A DNA stretch of 57,626 nucleotides from Actinomycetes bacterium (GTDB lineage Bacteria > Actinomycetota > Acidimicrobiia > IMCC26256 > Chersky-534), in the NCBI GenBank assembly GCA_025463865.1, contig JAODBH010000078.1, positions 1-57,626 of the forward strand, written 5' to 3'. A program made the position numbers and the translations under genes. The notes under the pieces were generated by a model. The model worked only from the letters and a program-made list of their open reading frames with translations. It was not told where the DNA came from and made no database searches. This document shows positions 7,863 through 15,648 of the stretch, in pieces (positions within the stretch are counted from its first letter, which is position 1; each line of letters begins with the position of its first letter).

Positions 7863-8978
7863 TCAAGTCCCCGAGGTCGAGGTCGCCGATCCAGCGGTCA
7901 GCGCGTCGATCGCGGCGACGATCTGGGCGTCGGCGGTGTCGTCGCCGAACGGCGACGGGATCGACTCGAGCCGGGCGTGCTCCGCGGCCGGATCGTCGAG
8001 CACCCGCGCCGCCGCGGCGAGCAGCTCGGGCCCGGGCTGCAGCAGCTGCGCGAAGGTGCCGATCGCTTCCGGGCGCTCGGTGGAGCGGCGCACCACCAGC
8101 AGCGGCCGCTTCAGCACGCTGACCTCCTCCTGGACACCCCCGGAGTCGGAGACCAGCAACGCGGCCTCGGCGGCCAGGCCGAGGAAGTCGCGGTACCCGA
8201 GCGGAGCGACGACCCGGAGCTTCTCGAGCTCGGCGCCGAGCCCGTAGGCCTCCGCCGCGGCCTGGGTGCGGGGGTGGATCGGGAAGACCACCGGGAGCTC
8301 CAGCGCGGCGAGGTCGTGGAGCACGGCCGCGAGCTGGTCGGGATCGTCGGTGTTCTCCGGGCGGTGGATGGTCGACAGCACGAACGACTCCCGGGACACC
8401 GCGTGGCGCCGGAGCAGCTCGATGCGGGACTCCGGGTCGGGGAGGAGCCGGGCGACGGCCCCGACGACCGGGTTGCCGGTGACGGCGATCCGGGACTCCG
8501 GGATGCCCTCGGCGAGGAGCCGGGTGCGGTTCTGCGGGGTGGCGGCGCAGGCGAGGTCGGCGAGATGGTCGATGACGACCCGGTTGTGCTCTTCGGGCAT
8601 TCTGCGGTCGTCGCTGCGCAGGCCCGCCTCGACGTGGACCAGCGGCACCCCCCGCGCATTCGCGGCCAACGCACCCGAGAGCGCCGCGTTGGTGTCGCCC
8701 TGGACCACCACGGCGACCGGGCGATGGTCGGCGAAGACCCCGTCGAGGGCGATCAGGGCGCTGCCGATCTGGATGGCCCGCCCGGTGCCGCCGACGGCCA
8801 GCTGCACGGCCGGCTGCGGGAGCTGCAGCTCGTCCTGGAAGTCTCCGGCCATCTCGGGGCTGTAGTGCTGCCCCGTGTGGACGAGTAAAGCGCGGGCACC
8901 GAGGTGTCGAACCAGACCTGCGAGCTTGATCAGCTCCGGTCGGGTTCCGAGCACCACTGCCACTGTCCGTGGTGTCAC
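7863..8978 (-). CDS. wecB: UDP-N-acetylglucosamine 2-epimerase family (WecB/WbpI type)
   Basis: A 371-residue non-hydrolysing UDP-sugar 2-epimerase with a GT-B fold. Family residues are present in VLGTRPELIK, QGDTNAA, HVEAGLRS, MPEEHNR, STIHRPEN and SDSGGVQEE. The classical reaction interconverts UDP-GlcNAc and UDP-ManNAc. With the aminotransferase, dehydrogenase and acyltransferase across the divergent promoter, a WbpI-like role on a 2,3-diacetamido-uronate is at least as likely. The GTG at 8978 gives the family N-terminus and has GGAG nine bases upstream. In-frame alternatives are GTG 8993 and TTG 9023; the latter has AAAGGA six bases upstream. Two nuclease-fold genes follow on the same strand. 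Confidence 0.88.
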   Translation of the reverse strand: MTPRTVAVVLGTRPELIKLAGLVRHLGARALLVHTGQHYSPEMAGDFQDELQLPQPAVQLAVGGTGRAIQIGSALIALDGVFADHRPVAVVVQGDTNAALSGALAANARGVPLVHVEAGLRSDDRRMPEEHNRVVIDHLADLACAATPQNRTRLLAEGIPESRIAVTGNPVVGAVARLLPDPESRIELLRRHAVSRESFVLSTIHRPENTDDPDQLAAVLHDLAALELPVVFPIHPRTQAAAEAYGLGAELEKLRVVAPLGYRDFLGLAAEAALLVSDSGGVQEEVSVLKRPLLVVRRSTERPEAIGTFAQLLQPGPELLAAAARVLDDPAAEHARLESIPSPFGDDTADAQIVAAIDALTAGSATSTSGT

Positions 8979-9034
8979 AGCGGTCGACTCCACAGCGGAC
9001 AGCGCACCTCGGAAGCTCGGCAACCCAGATCCTT

Positions 9035-9041
9035 TAACATA
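9035..9041. promoter_or_regulatory. Overlapping divergent -10 boxes, epimerase / aminotransferase
   Basis: The TTTAACATAAC island is the only AT-rich patch in the 136-base gap. It reads TAACAT (9035-9040) on plus and TATGTT (9036-9041) on minus, so one patch could serve both directions. No good -35 is visible. The plus-strand leader also holds a small hairpin, TGGGT-TCGG-ACCCA (9086-9099), just before the GGAGG of the aminotransferase. Confidence 0.35.
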
Positions 9042-9114
9042 ACTCCCGGTGGCATCGGCGGGGCGCAATCGCCACGCAATGTGACTGGGTTCGGACCCAA
9101 CCCATCGGAGGAAC

Positions 9115-10356
9115 GTGGACACCAAGGGACCAGCGTCGGCGTCGGCAATGGATCTGCCGTCGGACCGGGACGCATCGGGGCGCAGCTTCGGACCCGAAGA
9201 GCTCGCGCGCGTCGCCGCGGTGCTCGCGTCGGGTTCGCTCACCGCGACCGCGGGCGCGCAGACGCCGGAGCTCGAAGCCGACTTCGCTGCGCTGCTCGGT
9301 GTCCGGCACGTCGTCGCGTGCTCGTCGGGCACCGCCGCGGTGCACGCGGCGATCGCGGCCGTCGATCCCGACCCCGGTGACGAGATCATCACCACGTCGA
9401 TCACCGACATGGGTGCGATCGCGCCGATCCTCTACCAGGGTGCGATCCCGGTGTTCGCCGACGTCGAGCCGACGACCGGCAACGTCACCGCGGCCACGGT
9501 CGAGGCCGCGCTCTCCGACCGGACCAAAGCGATCATCGTCACGCACCTCTTCGGCCTCCCCGCCGAGGTCGACGCCATCACCGCACTGGCCGACGCGCGA
9601 GGCATCGCCGTCATCGAGGACTGCGCGCAGGCGTACCTCGCCGAACGCGGCGGCCGAAAGGTCGGAACCTTCGGCGCGGTCAACGCGTTCAGCCTCCAGC
9701 AGGGCAAGCACATCACGACCGGCGAGGGCGGCCTGGTCGCCGGCGACGACGACCACTTCGCGCGACGCGCCCGGCTCTTCGTCAACAAGGGCTGGCCCTA
9801 CGGCGAGAGCGGCCCCGACCACGAGTTCCTGGCCATCAACTCGCGCATCAGCGAGCTCCAGGCCGCGGTGGCGAACGCCCAGCTCGAGAAGCTGGCCGCC
9901 GGGGTGGCCCAGCGGATCGCGATGGCCGACCGACTGACCGAGCAGCTCGCCGACGTGCCGGGCATCGAGACCCCGCCGGTTCCTGCGGGCGACCGGCACG
10001 TGTACTGGAAGTACTGCCTCCGCGTCGATCCCGAGGTCATTCCGGGCGGGCCGCCCGCGATCGCCGACGAGCTGAAGCTCGGGGGCATCGCCTCGGCGCC
10101 CCGCTACATCCAGAAGCCGGCCTTCCGCTGCGCGGTCATCCGGGACCAGGTCACGTTCGGATCGAGTCACTGGCCGTTCGACCTCGCCCGGCCCGAAGCG
10201 CTCGACTACGACGAGTCCCGCTTCCCCGGCACGTTCGACATGCTCGACCGCGTGCTGGTGCTGCCGTTCAACGAACGGTACGAGGAGCAGCACGTGGACC
10301 ACCTCGCCAAGGCCATCCGCGCTTCGGTCGAGTCGGTTGCGGGCGGTCGGCCGTGA
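9115..10356 (+). CDS. DegT/DnrJ/EryC1 family sugar aminotransferase (WbpE-like)
   Basis: A 413-residue PLP-dependent enzyme that transfers an amino group to a nucleotide-keto-sugar. The PLP lysine is K198 in QQGKHITTGEGG. EDCAQAYLAERGG carries the Asp that contacts the pyridine nitrogen, and CSSGTAAVH is the phosphate-binding region. In the WbpB/E/D/I scheme it would aminate C3 of the UDP-3-keto-2-acetamido-glucuronate made by the next gene product. The GTG at 9115 has GGAGG at 9107-9111. It overlaps the dehydrogenase by 4 bases. Family assignment is firm; the substrate is inferred from neighbours. Confidence 0.9.
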   Translation: MDTKGPASASAMDLPSDRDASGRSFGPEELARVAAVLASGSLTATAGAQTPELEADFAALLGVRHVVACSSGTAAVHAAIAAVDPDPGDEIITTSITDMGAIAPILYQGAIPVFADVEPTTGNVTAATVEAALSDRTKAIIVTHLFGLPAEVDAITALADARGIAVIEDCAQAYLAERGGRKVGTFGAVNAFSLQQGKHITTGEGGLVAGDDDHFARRARLFVNKGWPYGESGPDHEFLAINSRISELQAAVANAQLEKLAAGVAQRIAMADRLTEQLADVPGIETPPVPAGDRHVYWKYCLRVDPEVIPGGPPAIADELKLGGIASAPRYIQKPAFRCAVIRDQVTFGSSHWPFDLARPEALDYDESRFPGTFDMLDRVLVLPFNERYEEQHVDHLAKAIRASVESVAGGRP

Positions 10357-11378
10357 CCGCCCCGCTGCGGTACGCCGTGATCGGCGCGGGAGGCATCGCG
10401 CAGTCGTACGCGCAGGTGTTCGCGCTCACCGCCGACGCCAAGGCCGTCGTGGTCGTCGACGAGGTTCGCGAGCGCGGCGACGCGTTCGCGGAGCGCCTCG
10501 GGTGCCGGTCGCTGCTCTCCTACACCGACGTCGACGTGTCCACCATCGACGCGGTGCTCGTCTGCACACCGCCGATCACCCACTTCGAGATCTGCTCGCA
10601 CTTCATCGCGGCCGGGATCCCGGTCCTCTGCGAGAAGCCGTTGGCGATCGACACCTCGAGCGCCGAGGCGCTCGTCTCCGCGGCGGAGACCGCCGGCGTC
10701 ACGTTCACGATGGCGGCCAAGTTCCGCTACTGCGCCGACGTCATCCGGGCCAAGAGCATCGTGGCGTCGGGCATCCTCGGCGAGATCATGCTGTTCGAGA
10801 ACGTGTTCGCGTCGCGCGTCTCGATGGGTACCCGCTGGAACGCCGATCCCGCGATCAGCGGTGGCGGGGTCATCATCGACAACGGCACCCACTCGGTCGA
10901 CATCGTCCGCTACTTCCTCGGGCCGGTCGCCGACGTGATGGCCGTGGAAGGCAAGCGGGTGCAGGGCCTCCCGGTCGAGGACACCGCCCAGATGTACATC
11001 CGCACCGTCGACGACGTCATGGCCACGGTCGACCTGTCGTGGAGCATCGACAAGGAGGTCGACAGCTTCATCAGCATCTACGGCTCGCAGGGCACCGTGC
11101 GGGTGGGCTGGAAGGAGTCGAAGTACCGCCAGGTGTCGAGTCCCGACTGGGTGGTCTTCGGCACCGGCTACGACAAGCTCCAGGCGATGGGCGACCAGCT
11201 CGCCAACTTCACCGCCGCGGTGCGAGGCGACGAGAAGCTGCTCATCTCCGGCGAGGACGCCATCGCGTCGGTCAGCGTGATCGAGCGCGCGTACTGCTCG
11301 CTCGCCCGGACCGACTGGGTGGCGGTCACGGGTGACGGCTCGGCGCTCCCGCAGGACTCCGGTGAACTTGTCGGCTGA
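10353..11378 (+). CDS. Gfo/Idh/MocA family sugar dehydrogenase (WbpB-like)
   Basis: A 341-residue NAD(P)-dependent dehydrogenase. The N-terminal Rossmann fold starts YAVIGAGGIAQSYA; the conserved EKP is at residues 94-96, with K95 the expected catalytic or binding lysine. The C-terminal part is the alpha/beta substrate domain. In UDP-diacetamido-uronate synthesis this class oxidises C3 of UDP-GlcNAc-uronate, making the substrate for the aminotransferase encoded directly upstream. The GTG start overlaps the upstream stop (GTGA), so the two are co-translated. The next gene begins inside its 3' end. Confidence 0.9.
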   Translation: MTAPLRYAVIGAGGIAQSYAQVFALTADAKAVVVVDEVRERGDAFAERLGCRSLLSYTDVDVSTIDAVLVCTPPITHFEICSHFIAAGIPVLCEKPLAIDTSSAEALVSAAETAGVTFTMAAKFRYCADVIRAKSIVASGILGEIMLFENVFASRVSMGTRWNADPAISGGGVIIDNGTHSVDIVRYFLGPVADVMAVEGKRVQGLPVEDTAQMYIRTVDDVMATVDLSWSIDKEVDSFISIYGSQGTVRVGWKESKYRQVSSPDWVVFGTGYDKLQAMGDQLANFTAAVRGDEKLLISGEDAIASVSVIERAYCSLARTDWVAVTGDGSALPQDSGELVG

Positions 11379-12132
11379 CACGGTCGCTCGCGACCCGTCG
11401 GGCACGGTCGCTCGCGACCCATCGGGCGCGGTGTCCCGCGACGCGCGGGTTCACCCGACGGCTGACGTGGAGTCGGGGGTCCAGATCGGCGCGGGAACCG
11501 CGATCTGGGACCACGTGCACGTGCGCGCCCCGGCGCGCATCGGCGCTGAGTGCATCGTCGGCGGCAAGACCTACATCGCGGGCGAGGTCGAGATCGGCGA
11601 CCGGGTGAAGCTCAACGCGTTCGTCTACGTCTGCTCGGGCGTGACCATCGAGCGCGGCGTCATGGCCGGCGCCGGCACCATCTTCACCAACGACCGCTTC
11701 CCACGCGCGACCACTCCCGACCTGTCGGAGCTCCGTTCCTCCGACGTCGACGAGCACACGCTCCCGACGCTGGTCCGCGAGGGCGCGTCGATCGGAGCCG
11801 GGGCGGTCATCGGCTGCGGCATCGAGATCGGCCGCTTCGCCATGGTGGGCATGGGCTCGGTCGTCAGCCGAACCGTCCCCGACTTCCACCTCGTCGTCGG
11901 TAGCCCGGCCCGCACCATCGGCTGCGTCTGCCGTTGTGGCGAGCCGTTCGTGCGGTGCGCGCCCGGCGAGATCCCGCGCGCCCGCGCGGCCCGTTGCCCG
12001 GTGTGCGACCGCGTCTATGACGTCGACGCGACCGGCATGGTCACCGAGGTCTTCGAGATCTCCGACAACGAGACCCCCCGCACCGAGACCTCCGACACCG
12101 ACGGGACCACGGCCAGGCCCGGTCCGGCATGA
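11362..12132 (+). CDS. Left-handed beta-helix N-acetyltransferase, WbpD-like, with zinc-ribbon tail
   Basis: A 256-residue hexapeptide-repeat acyltransferase. Turns such as IGAGTAIWDHVHV, IGDRVKLNAFV and IGAGAVIGCGIEIG form the helix. The loop GTIFTNDRFPRA resembles the VFTNxxxPR loop of WbpD, which N-acetylates the 3-amino group of UDP-GlcNAc3N-uronate. The C-terminus adds two Cys pairs (CVCRCGEPF and CPVCDRVYD), probably a zinc ribbon. The GTG at 11362 has AGGA upstream and a 17-base overlap with the dehydrogenase; GTG 11332 is possible. Residues 7 to 22 are encoded by a 24-base tandem repeat. Confidence 0.85.
   Translation: MNLSADTVARDPSGTVARDPSGAVSRDARVHPTADVESGVQIGAGTAIWDHVHVRAPARIGAECIVGGKTYIAGEVEIGDRVKLNAFVYVCSGVTIERGVMAGAGTIFTNDRFPRATTPDLSELRSSDVDEHTLPTLVREGASIGAGAVIGCGIEIGRFAMVGMGSVVSRTVPDFHLVVGSPARTIGCVCRCGEPFVRCAPGEIPRARAARCPVCDRVYDVDATGMVTEVFEISDNETPRTETSDTDGTTARPGPA
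11380..11427. repeat. 24-bp tandem repeat in the acyltransferase N-terminus
   Basis: Two 24-base copies (11380-11403 and 11404-11427) differ at one base and encode TVARDPSG twice; a decayed third copy (AVSRDA) follows. The length is a multiple of three, so the frame is kept. It lies before the beta-helix and probably has little effect on function. Confidence 0.8.
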
Positions 12133-14516
12133 CCGCCGACCGGCAACCGCGCCGGGTCGGCATCGTCGGCGGCGGCATGCTCGGGCTGACGCTCGCGCTC
12201 CGGCTCGCGCAGCGGGGCGACGACGTCACGGTGTTCGAAGGCGCCGAGCGTCTCGGCGGCCTCGCCAGCGCGTGGTCGCTCGACGTCGACGGCGAGGACC
12301 CGGTCGTCTGGGACCGCCACTACCACGTGACGTTGCTCTCCGACCTCGCCGTGCGCGGCGTGCTCGGCGATCTCGGCCTCGAACGCGACATGCGGTGGGT
12401 CCAGACCAAGACCGGGTTCTCCGCCGACGGGCGCCTCTCGTCGGTCTCCGACTCGATCGACTACCTCCGCCTGCCGTCCCTCAGCCCCGTTGCGAAGGCA
12501 CGCCTCGCGACGACGATCCTCTACGGATCCCGCGTGCACGACTGGGAGAAGCTCGAGCAGATCCCGGTCTCCGACTGGCTCACGCGGTGGTCGGGCCGGG
12601 CGACCTACGAGCGGTTCTGGCTGCCGCTGCTGCGGGCGAAGCTGGGGGAGAGCTACCGCGACGCGTCCGCCGCGTTCATCTGGGCCACCATCCAGCGCCT
12701 GTACGCCGCCCGTCGCTCCGGCATGAAGAAGGAGCTCTTCGGCTACGTGCCCGGCGGCTACGCGCGCATCCTCGAGCGCTTCGGCGTCGTCCTCGCCGAG
12801 CTCGGCGTCGACGTCCGGCTCGGAGCGTCGGTGGCGTCGGTCACGCGCGGCCCTGACGCCGACGCGGTGACGGTCACCGCCGGGAACGGCGGCACCGACG
12901 AGTTCGACGACGTCGTGCTCACCACCACCACGTCGACGGTGAGCCGTCTCGTACCGCAGCTCACCGCGGCCGAGCACGACCGCCTGGATGCGGTCCGCTA
13001 TCAGGGCATCGTGTGCGCGTCGGTCGTGCTCCGCCGGCCGTTGAGCCCCTACTACCTCACCTACCTGCTCGACCCCGCGCCCTTCACCGCCGTGGTCGAG
13101 ATGTCCGCCTTCGTCGACCCCAGCCAGCTCGGTGGCCACTCGCTCGTCTACCTCCCGAAGTACGTGGCGCCGAACGACGCGCGGTTCGACGCGAGCGACG
13201 ACGAGATCCGCGCGTCGTTCCTCCCCGCGCTCATGGAGCTGCATCCGCAGCTCACCGAAGACGATGTCCTCGCGTTCCGCGTCTCGCGGGTGCGCCAGGT
13301 CTTCGCGCTCCCCACCATCGGGTTCTCGCGCACGGTCCCGCCGCGCGAGACCAGCCTCCCGGGCGTCCACGTCGTGACGTCGGCCCAGATCGTCAACGGC
13401 ACGCTCAACGTCAACGACACCGTGCAGCTGGCCGAGCAGGCCGCGGTGTGGCTCGGCGGTCCCGCTCCGACGAGACGTGGGCCCGAGCCGCGGCTCGGTG
13501 CGCCGGCAACGGTCGCCACGGCCCGACCCGGAAGCGCGGTCGTCGCGACCGGCAAGCCGACCGCGAGCCTCTCGCTCGACCTCGACAACCTGTGGTCGTA
13601 CCAGAAGACCCACGGCGACCCGGGCTGGGAGAGCTATCCGTCCTATCTCGACCTCGTGATCCCGCGCGTGCTCGAGTTCCTCCGCCGGCGCGACCAGCGG
13701 ATCACCTTCTTCGTCGTCGGCCAGGACGCGGAGCTGGCGAAGAACAAGGACGCGCTCGCGCTGATCGGCGAGGCCGGGCACGAGATCGGCAACCACTCGT
13801 TCCGCCACGAGCCCTGGCTGCACCGCTACACCGAGGCCGAGCTCGACGAGGAGCTCGCCAAGACCGAGGACGCACTCGAGAACATCTCGGGTCAGCGGAC
13901 CACCGCGTTCCGGGGCCCCGGCTACAGCCTCAGCGAGTCGACGCTCCGGGTCCTGTCCCGCCGGGGCTACCTCGTCGACGCCTCGACCCTGCCCACCTAC
14001 ATCGGTCCGCTCGCCCGGGCCTTCTACTTCCGCCAGGCCGACCTCACCGAGGAGCAGCGGACCGAGCGCGAGGCCCTGTTCGGCACCTGGCGGGACGGCC
14101 GCCGGCCGGTCAAGCCCTACCGCTGGGCCATCGACGGCACCTCGTTGCTGGAGCTGCCCGTCACCACGTTCCCGGGCCTCAAGGTGCCCATGCACGTCAG
14201 CTACCTGCTGTTCCTCGCCGGCCGCTCCCCGGCGGCGGCCCGGGCGTACTGGCGGACGGCGCTCGCGGCCTGCAAGCTCACGGGCACCGAGCCGTCCCTG
14301 CTCCTGCACCCGCTCGACTTCCTCGGCGGCGACGACCTCGAGGAACTGGCATTCTTCCCGGGCATGGAGCTCTCGGCCGAGGTGAAGATGGGGCACGTCG
14401 GCACCTTTCTCGACGCGTTCGAGGCCCGGTTCCGGGTAGGGACCATGGGGGAGCACGCCGCCGCGCTCAACGCCCGCACCGACCTCGAGCTCGTCCAACC
14501 GAGGTTCGACCGATGA
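12129..14516 (+). CDS. Fused FAD-dependent oxidoreductase / NodB-type polysaccharide deacetylase
   Basis: A 795-residue two-domain protein. Residues 1 to about 440 are a protoporphyrinogen-oxidase-like flavoprotein: dinucleotide motif VGIVGGGMLGLTLA (10-23) followed by ERLGGLASAW. A Pro/Ala/Arg-rich linker (about 445-478) leads to a NodB homology domain. Its metal motifs are visible: SLDLDN near 482, H556-S-F-R-H560, FRGPGY near 593 and LLHPLD near 725. NodB domains remove N- or O-acetyl groups from glycans. The frame runs through both domains without a stop, and the start overlaps the upstream gene (ATGA). The oxidoreductase substrate is unknown; HpnE-like or UDP-sugar mutase-like roles are possible. 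Confidence 0.85.
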   Translation: MTADRQPRRVGIVGGGMLGLTLALRLAQRGDDVTVFEGAERLGGLASAWSLDVDGEDPVVWDRHYHVTLLSDLAVRGVLGDLGLERDMRWVQTKTGFSADGRLSSVSDSIDYLRLPSLSPVAKARLATTILYGSRVHDWEKLEQIPVSDWLTRWSGRATYERFWLPLLRAKLGESYRDASAAFIWATIQRLYAARRSGMKKELFGYVPGGYARILERFGVVLAELGVDVRLGASVASVTRGPDADAVTVTAGNGGTDEFDDVVLTTTTSTVSRLVPQLTAAEHDRLDAVRYQGIVCASVVLRRPLSPYYLTYLLDPAPFTAVVEMSAFVDPSQLGGHSLVYLPKYVAPNDARFDASDDEIRASFLPALMELHPQLTEDDVLAFRVSRVRQVFALPTIGFSRTVPPRETSLPGVHVVTSAQIVNGTLNVNDTVQLAEQAAVWLGGPAPTRRGPEPRLGAPATVATARPGSAVVATGKPTASLSLDLDNLWSYQKTHGDPGWESYPSYLDLVIPRVLEFLRRRDQRITFFVVGQDAELAKNKDALALIGEAGHEIGNHSFRHEPWLHRYTEAELDEELAKTEDALENISGQRTTAFRGPGYSLSESTLRVLSRRGYLVDASTLPTYIGPLARAFYFRQADLTEEQRTEREALFGTWRDGRRPVKPYRWAIDGTSLLELPVTTFPGLKVPMHVSYLLFLAGRSPAAARAYWRTALAACKLTGTEPSLLLHPLDFLGGDDLEELAFFPGMELSAEVKMGHVGTFLDAFEARFRVGTMGEHAAALNARTDLELVQPRFDR

Positions 14517-15607
14517 AGCTGGAACCCGACGACGTGGAGATCGAGGAGCTCGACGCACCCGGTGCCTCGGCCGAGCCCAACCTGCGTCACTCCGCGTCGG
14601 TGATCGTGCCCGCGTACAACGAGTCGGCGATCCTGGTCGACAACCTGTCCACGCTCTATGAATACATGGTCAGCCTCGACGACTTCGACTGGGAGATCGT
14701 GGTCGTCGACGACGGCAGCAAGGACGGAACCGGCGACCTCGCCGACGTCTTCGCCGCGTCGCACCCGCGGGTGCGCGTCCTGCGTCACCGGACGAACTTC
14801 CAGCTCGGGCAGGCGCTGCGCTTCGCGTTCGCCAGCTGCCGCTCCGATTACCTCGTCGTCATCGACGCCGACCTCAGCTACTCGCCCGACCACATCGGGC
14901 GGCTGCTGCACGCCATGGAGGACACCCACGCGCGCGTCGTGGTGGCGTCCCCCTACATGAAGGGCGGGGAGACCACCGCGGTCCCGCCCTTCCGCAAGGC
15001 CATGAGCCGCTGGGCCAACCGGATCCTCGGGCTCGCGGCCAAGGGCGACCTCCACACCCTCACGGGCATGGTGCGCGCCTACGACCGGCGCTTCCTCCGC
15101 ACCTTGAACCTCAAGGCGATGGACAACGAGATCAACACCGAGATCATCTACAAGGCGCAGCTCCTGCGGGGCCGGATCGTCGAGATCCCCGCCCACCTCG
15201 ACTGGACCGCGCAGGTCACCGAGCAGACCGAACGCTCGTCGAAGCTCCGCGTGAGCCGCAGCACCCTGTCGTCGGTGTTCGTGGCCTTCATCTTCCGGCC
15301 GTTCATGTTCTTCATCTTCCCGGGGCTCGTCCTCCTCGCGGCGTCGGCCTACATGCTGGTGTGGATCGTCATCCGGATGGTGCAGGACTACAACCTGCTA
15401 CCGGGGAAGCACGGGATCTCGGGCGCGTTCGCGGTCGCGTACGAACGCGCGCCCTACACGTTCATCGTCGGTGGGCTGAGCCTCATCGTCGCGGTGCAGC
15501 TGCTCTCGCTCGGGATCGTCGCGTTGCAGGCCAAGCGCTACTTCGAGGAGCTCTTCCATCTCGGGTCGTCCATCCTGAAACGCGTCGACCTCGAAGAAGA
15601 CGCATGA
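14513..15607 (+). CDS. GT2 glycosyltransferase, GtrB/DPM1-like membrane protein
   Basis: A 364-residue GT-A transferase. SVIVPAYNES (29-38), VVVDDGSKDGTG and the DxD-type VIDADLSY form the nucleotide-sugar site. Two hydrophobic segments near the C-terminus (about 262-287 and 315-340) anchor it. This architecture is typical of enzymes that load a sugar onto polyprenyl phosphate, which would feed the GT39-like proteins encoded next. The ATG overlaps the upstream stop by 4 bases (ATGA), so the start is well supported. The sugar is unknown. Confidence 0.88.
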   Translation: MKLEPDDVEIEELDAPGASAEPNLRHSASVIVPAYNESAILVDNLSTLYEYMVSLDDFDWEIVVVDDGSKDGTGDLADVFAASHPRVRVLRHRTNFQLGQALRFAFASCRSDYLVVIDADLSYSPDHIGRLLHAMEDTHARVVVASPYMKGGETTAVPPFRKAMSRWANRILGLAAKGDLHTLTGMVRAYDRRFLRTLNLKAMDNEINTEIIYKAQLLRGRIVEIPAHLDWTAQVTEQTERSSKLRVSRSTLSSVFVAFIFRPFMFFIFPGLVLLAASAYMLVWIVIRMVQDYNLLPGKHGISGAFAVAYERAPYTFIVGGLSLIVAVQLLSLGIVALQAKRYFEELFHLGSSILKRVDLEEDA

Positions 15608-15648
15608 ATCGCGGTTACGCCCGACGCGCCTTGGGTACGTACGGCTGA
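15604..15648 (+). CDS. 14-residue mini-ORF linking GT2 and GT39 genes
   Basis: The sequence encodes MNRGYARRALGTYG. Its ATG overlaps the GT2 stop (ATGA) and its TGA overlaps the start of the next gene (TGATG), so ribosomes could pass from GT2 to GT39 through it. It may be a coupling element rather than a functional peptide. Confidence 0.35.
   Translation: MNRGYARRALGTYG

Noticed and set aside
12015..14558. 847-codon minus-strand frame opposite the FAD/NodB gene
   Set aside because: The plus-strand frame has FAD and NodB motifs and couples by 4-base overlaps to both neighbours; the antisense protein is low-complexity.
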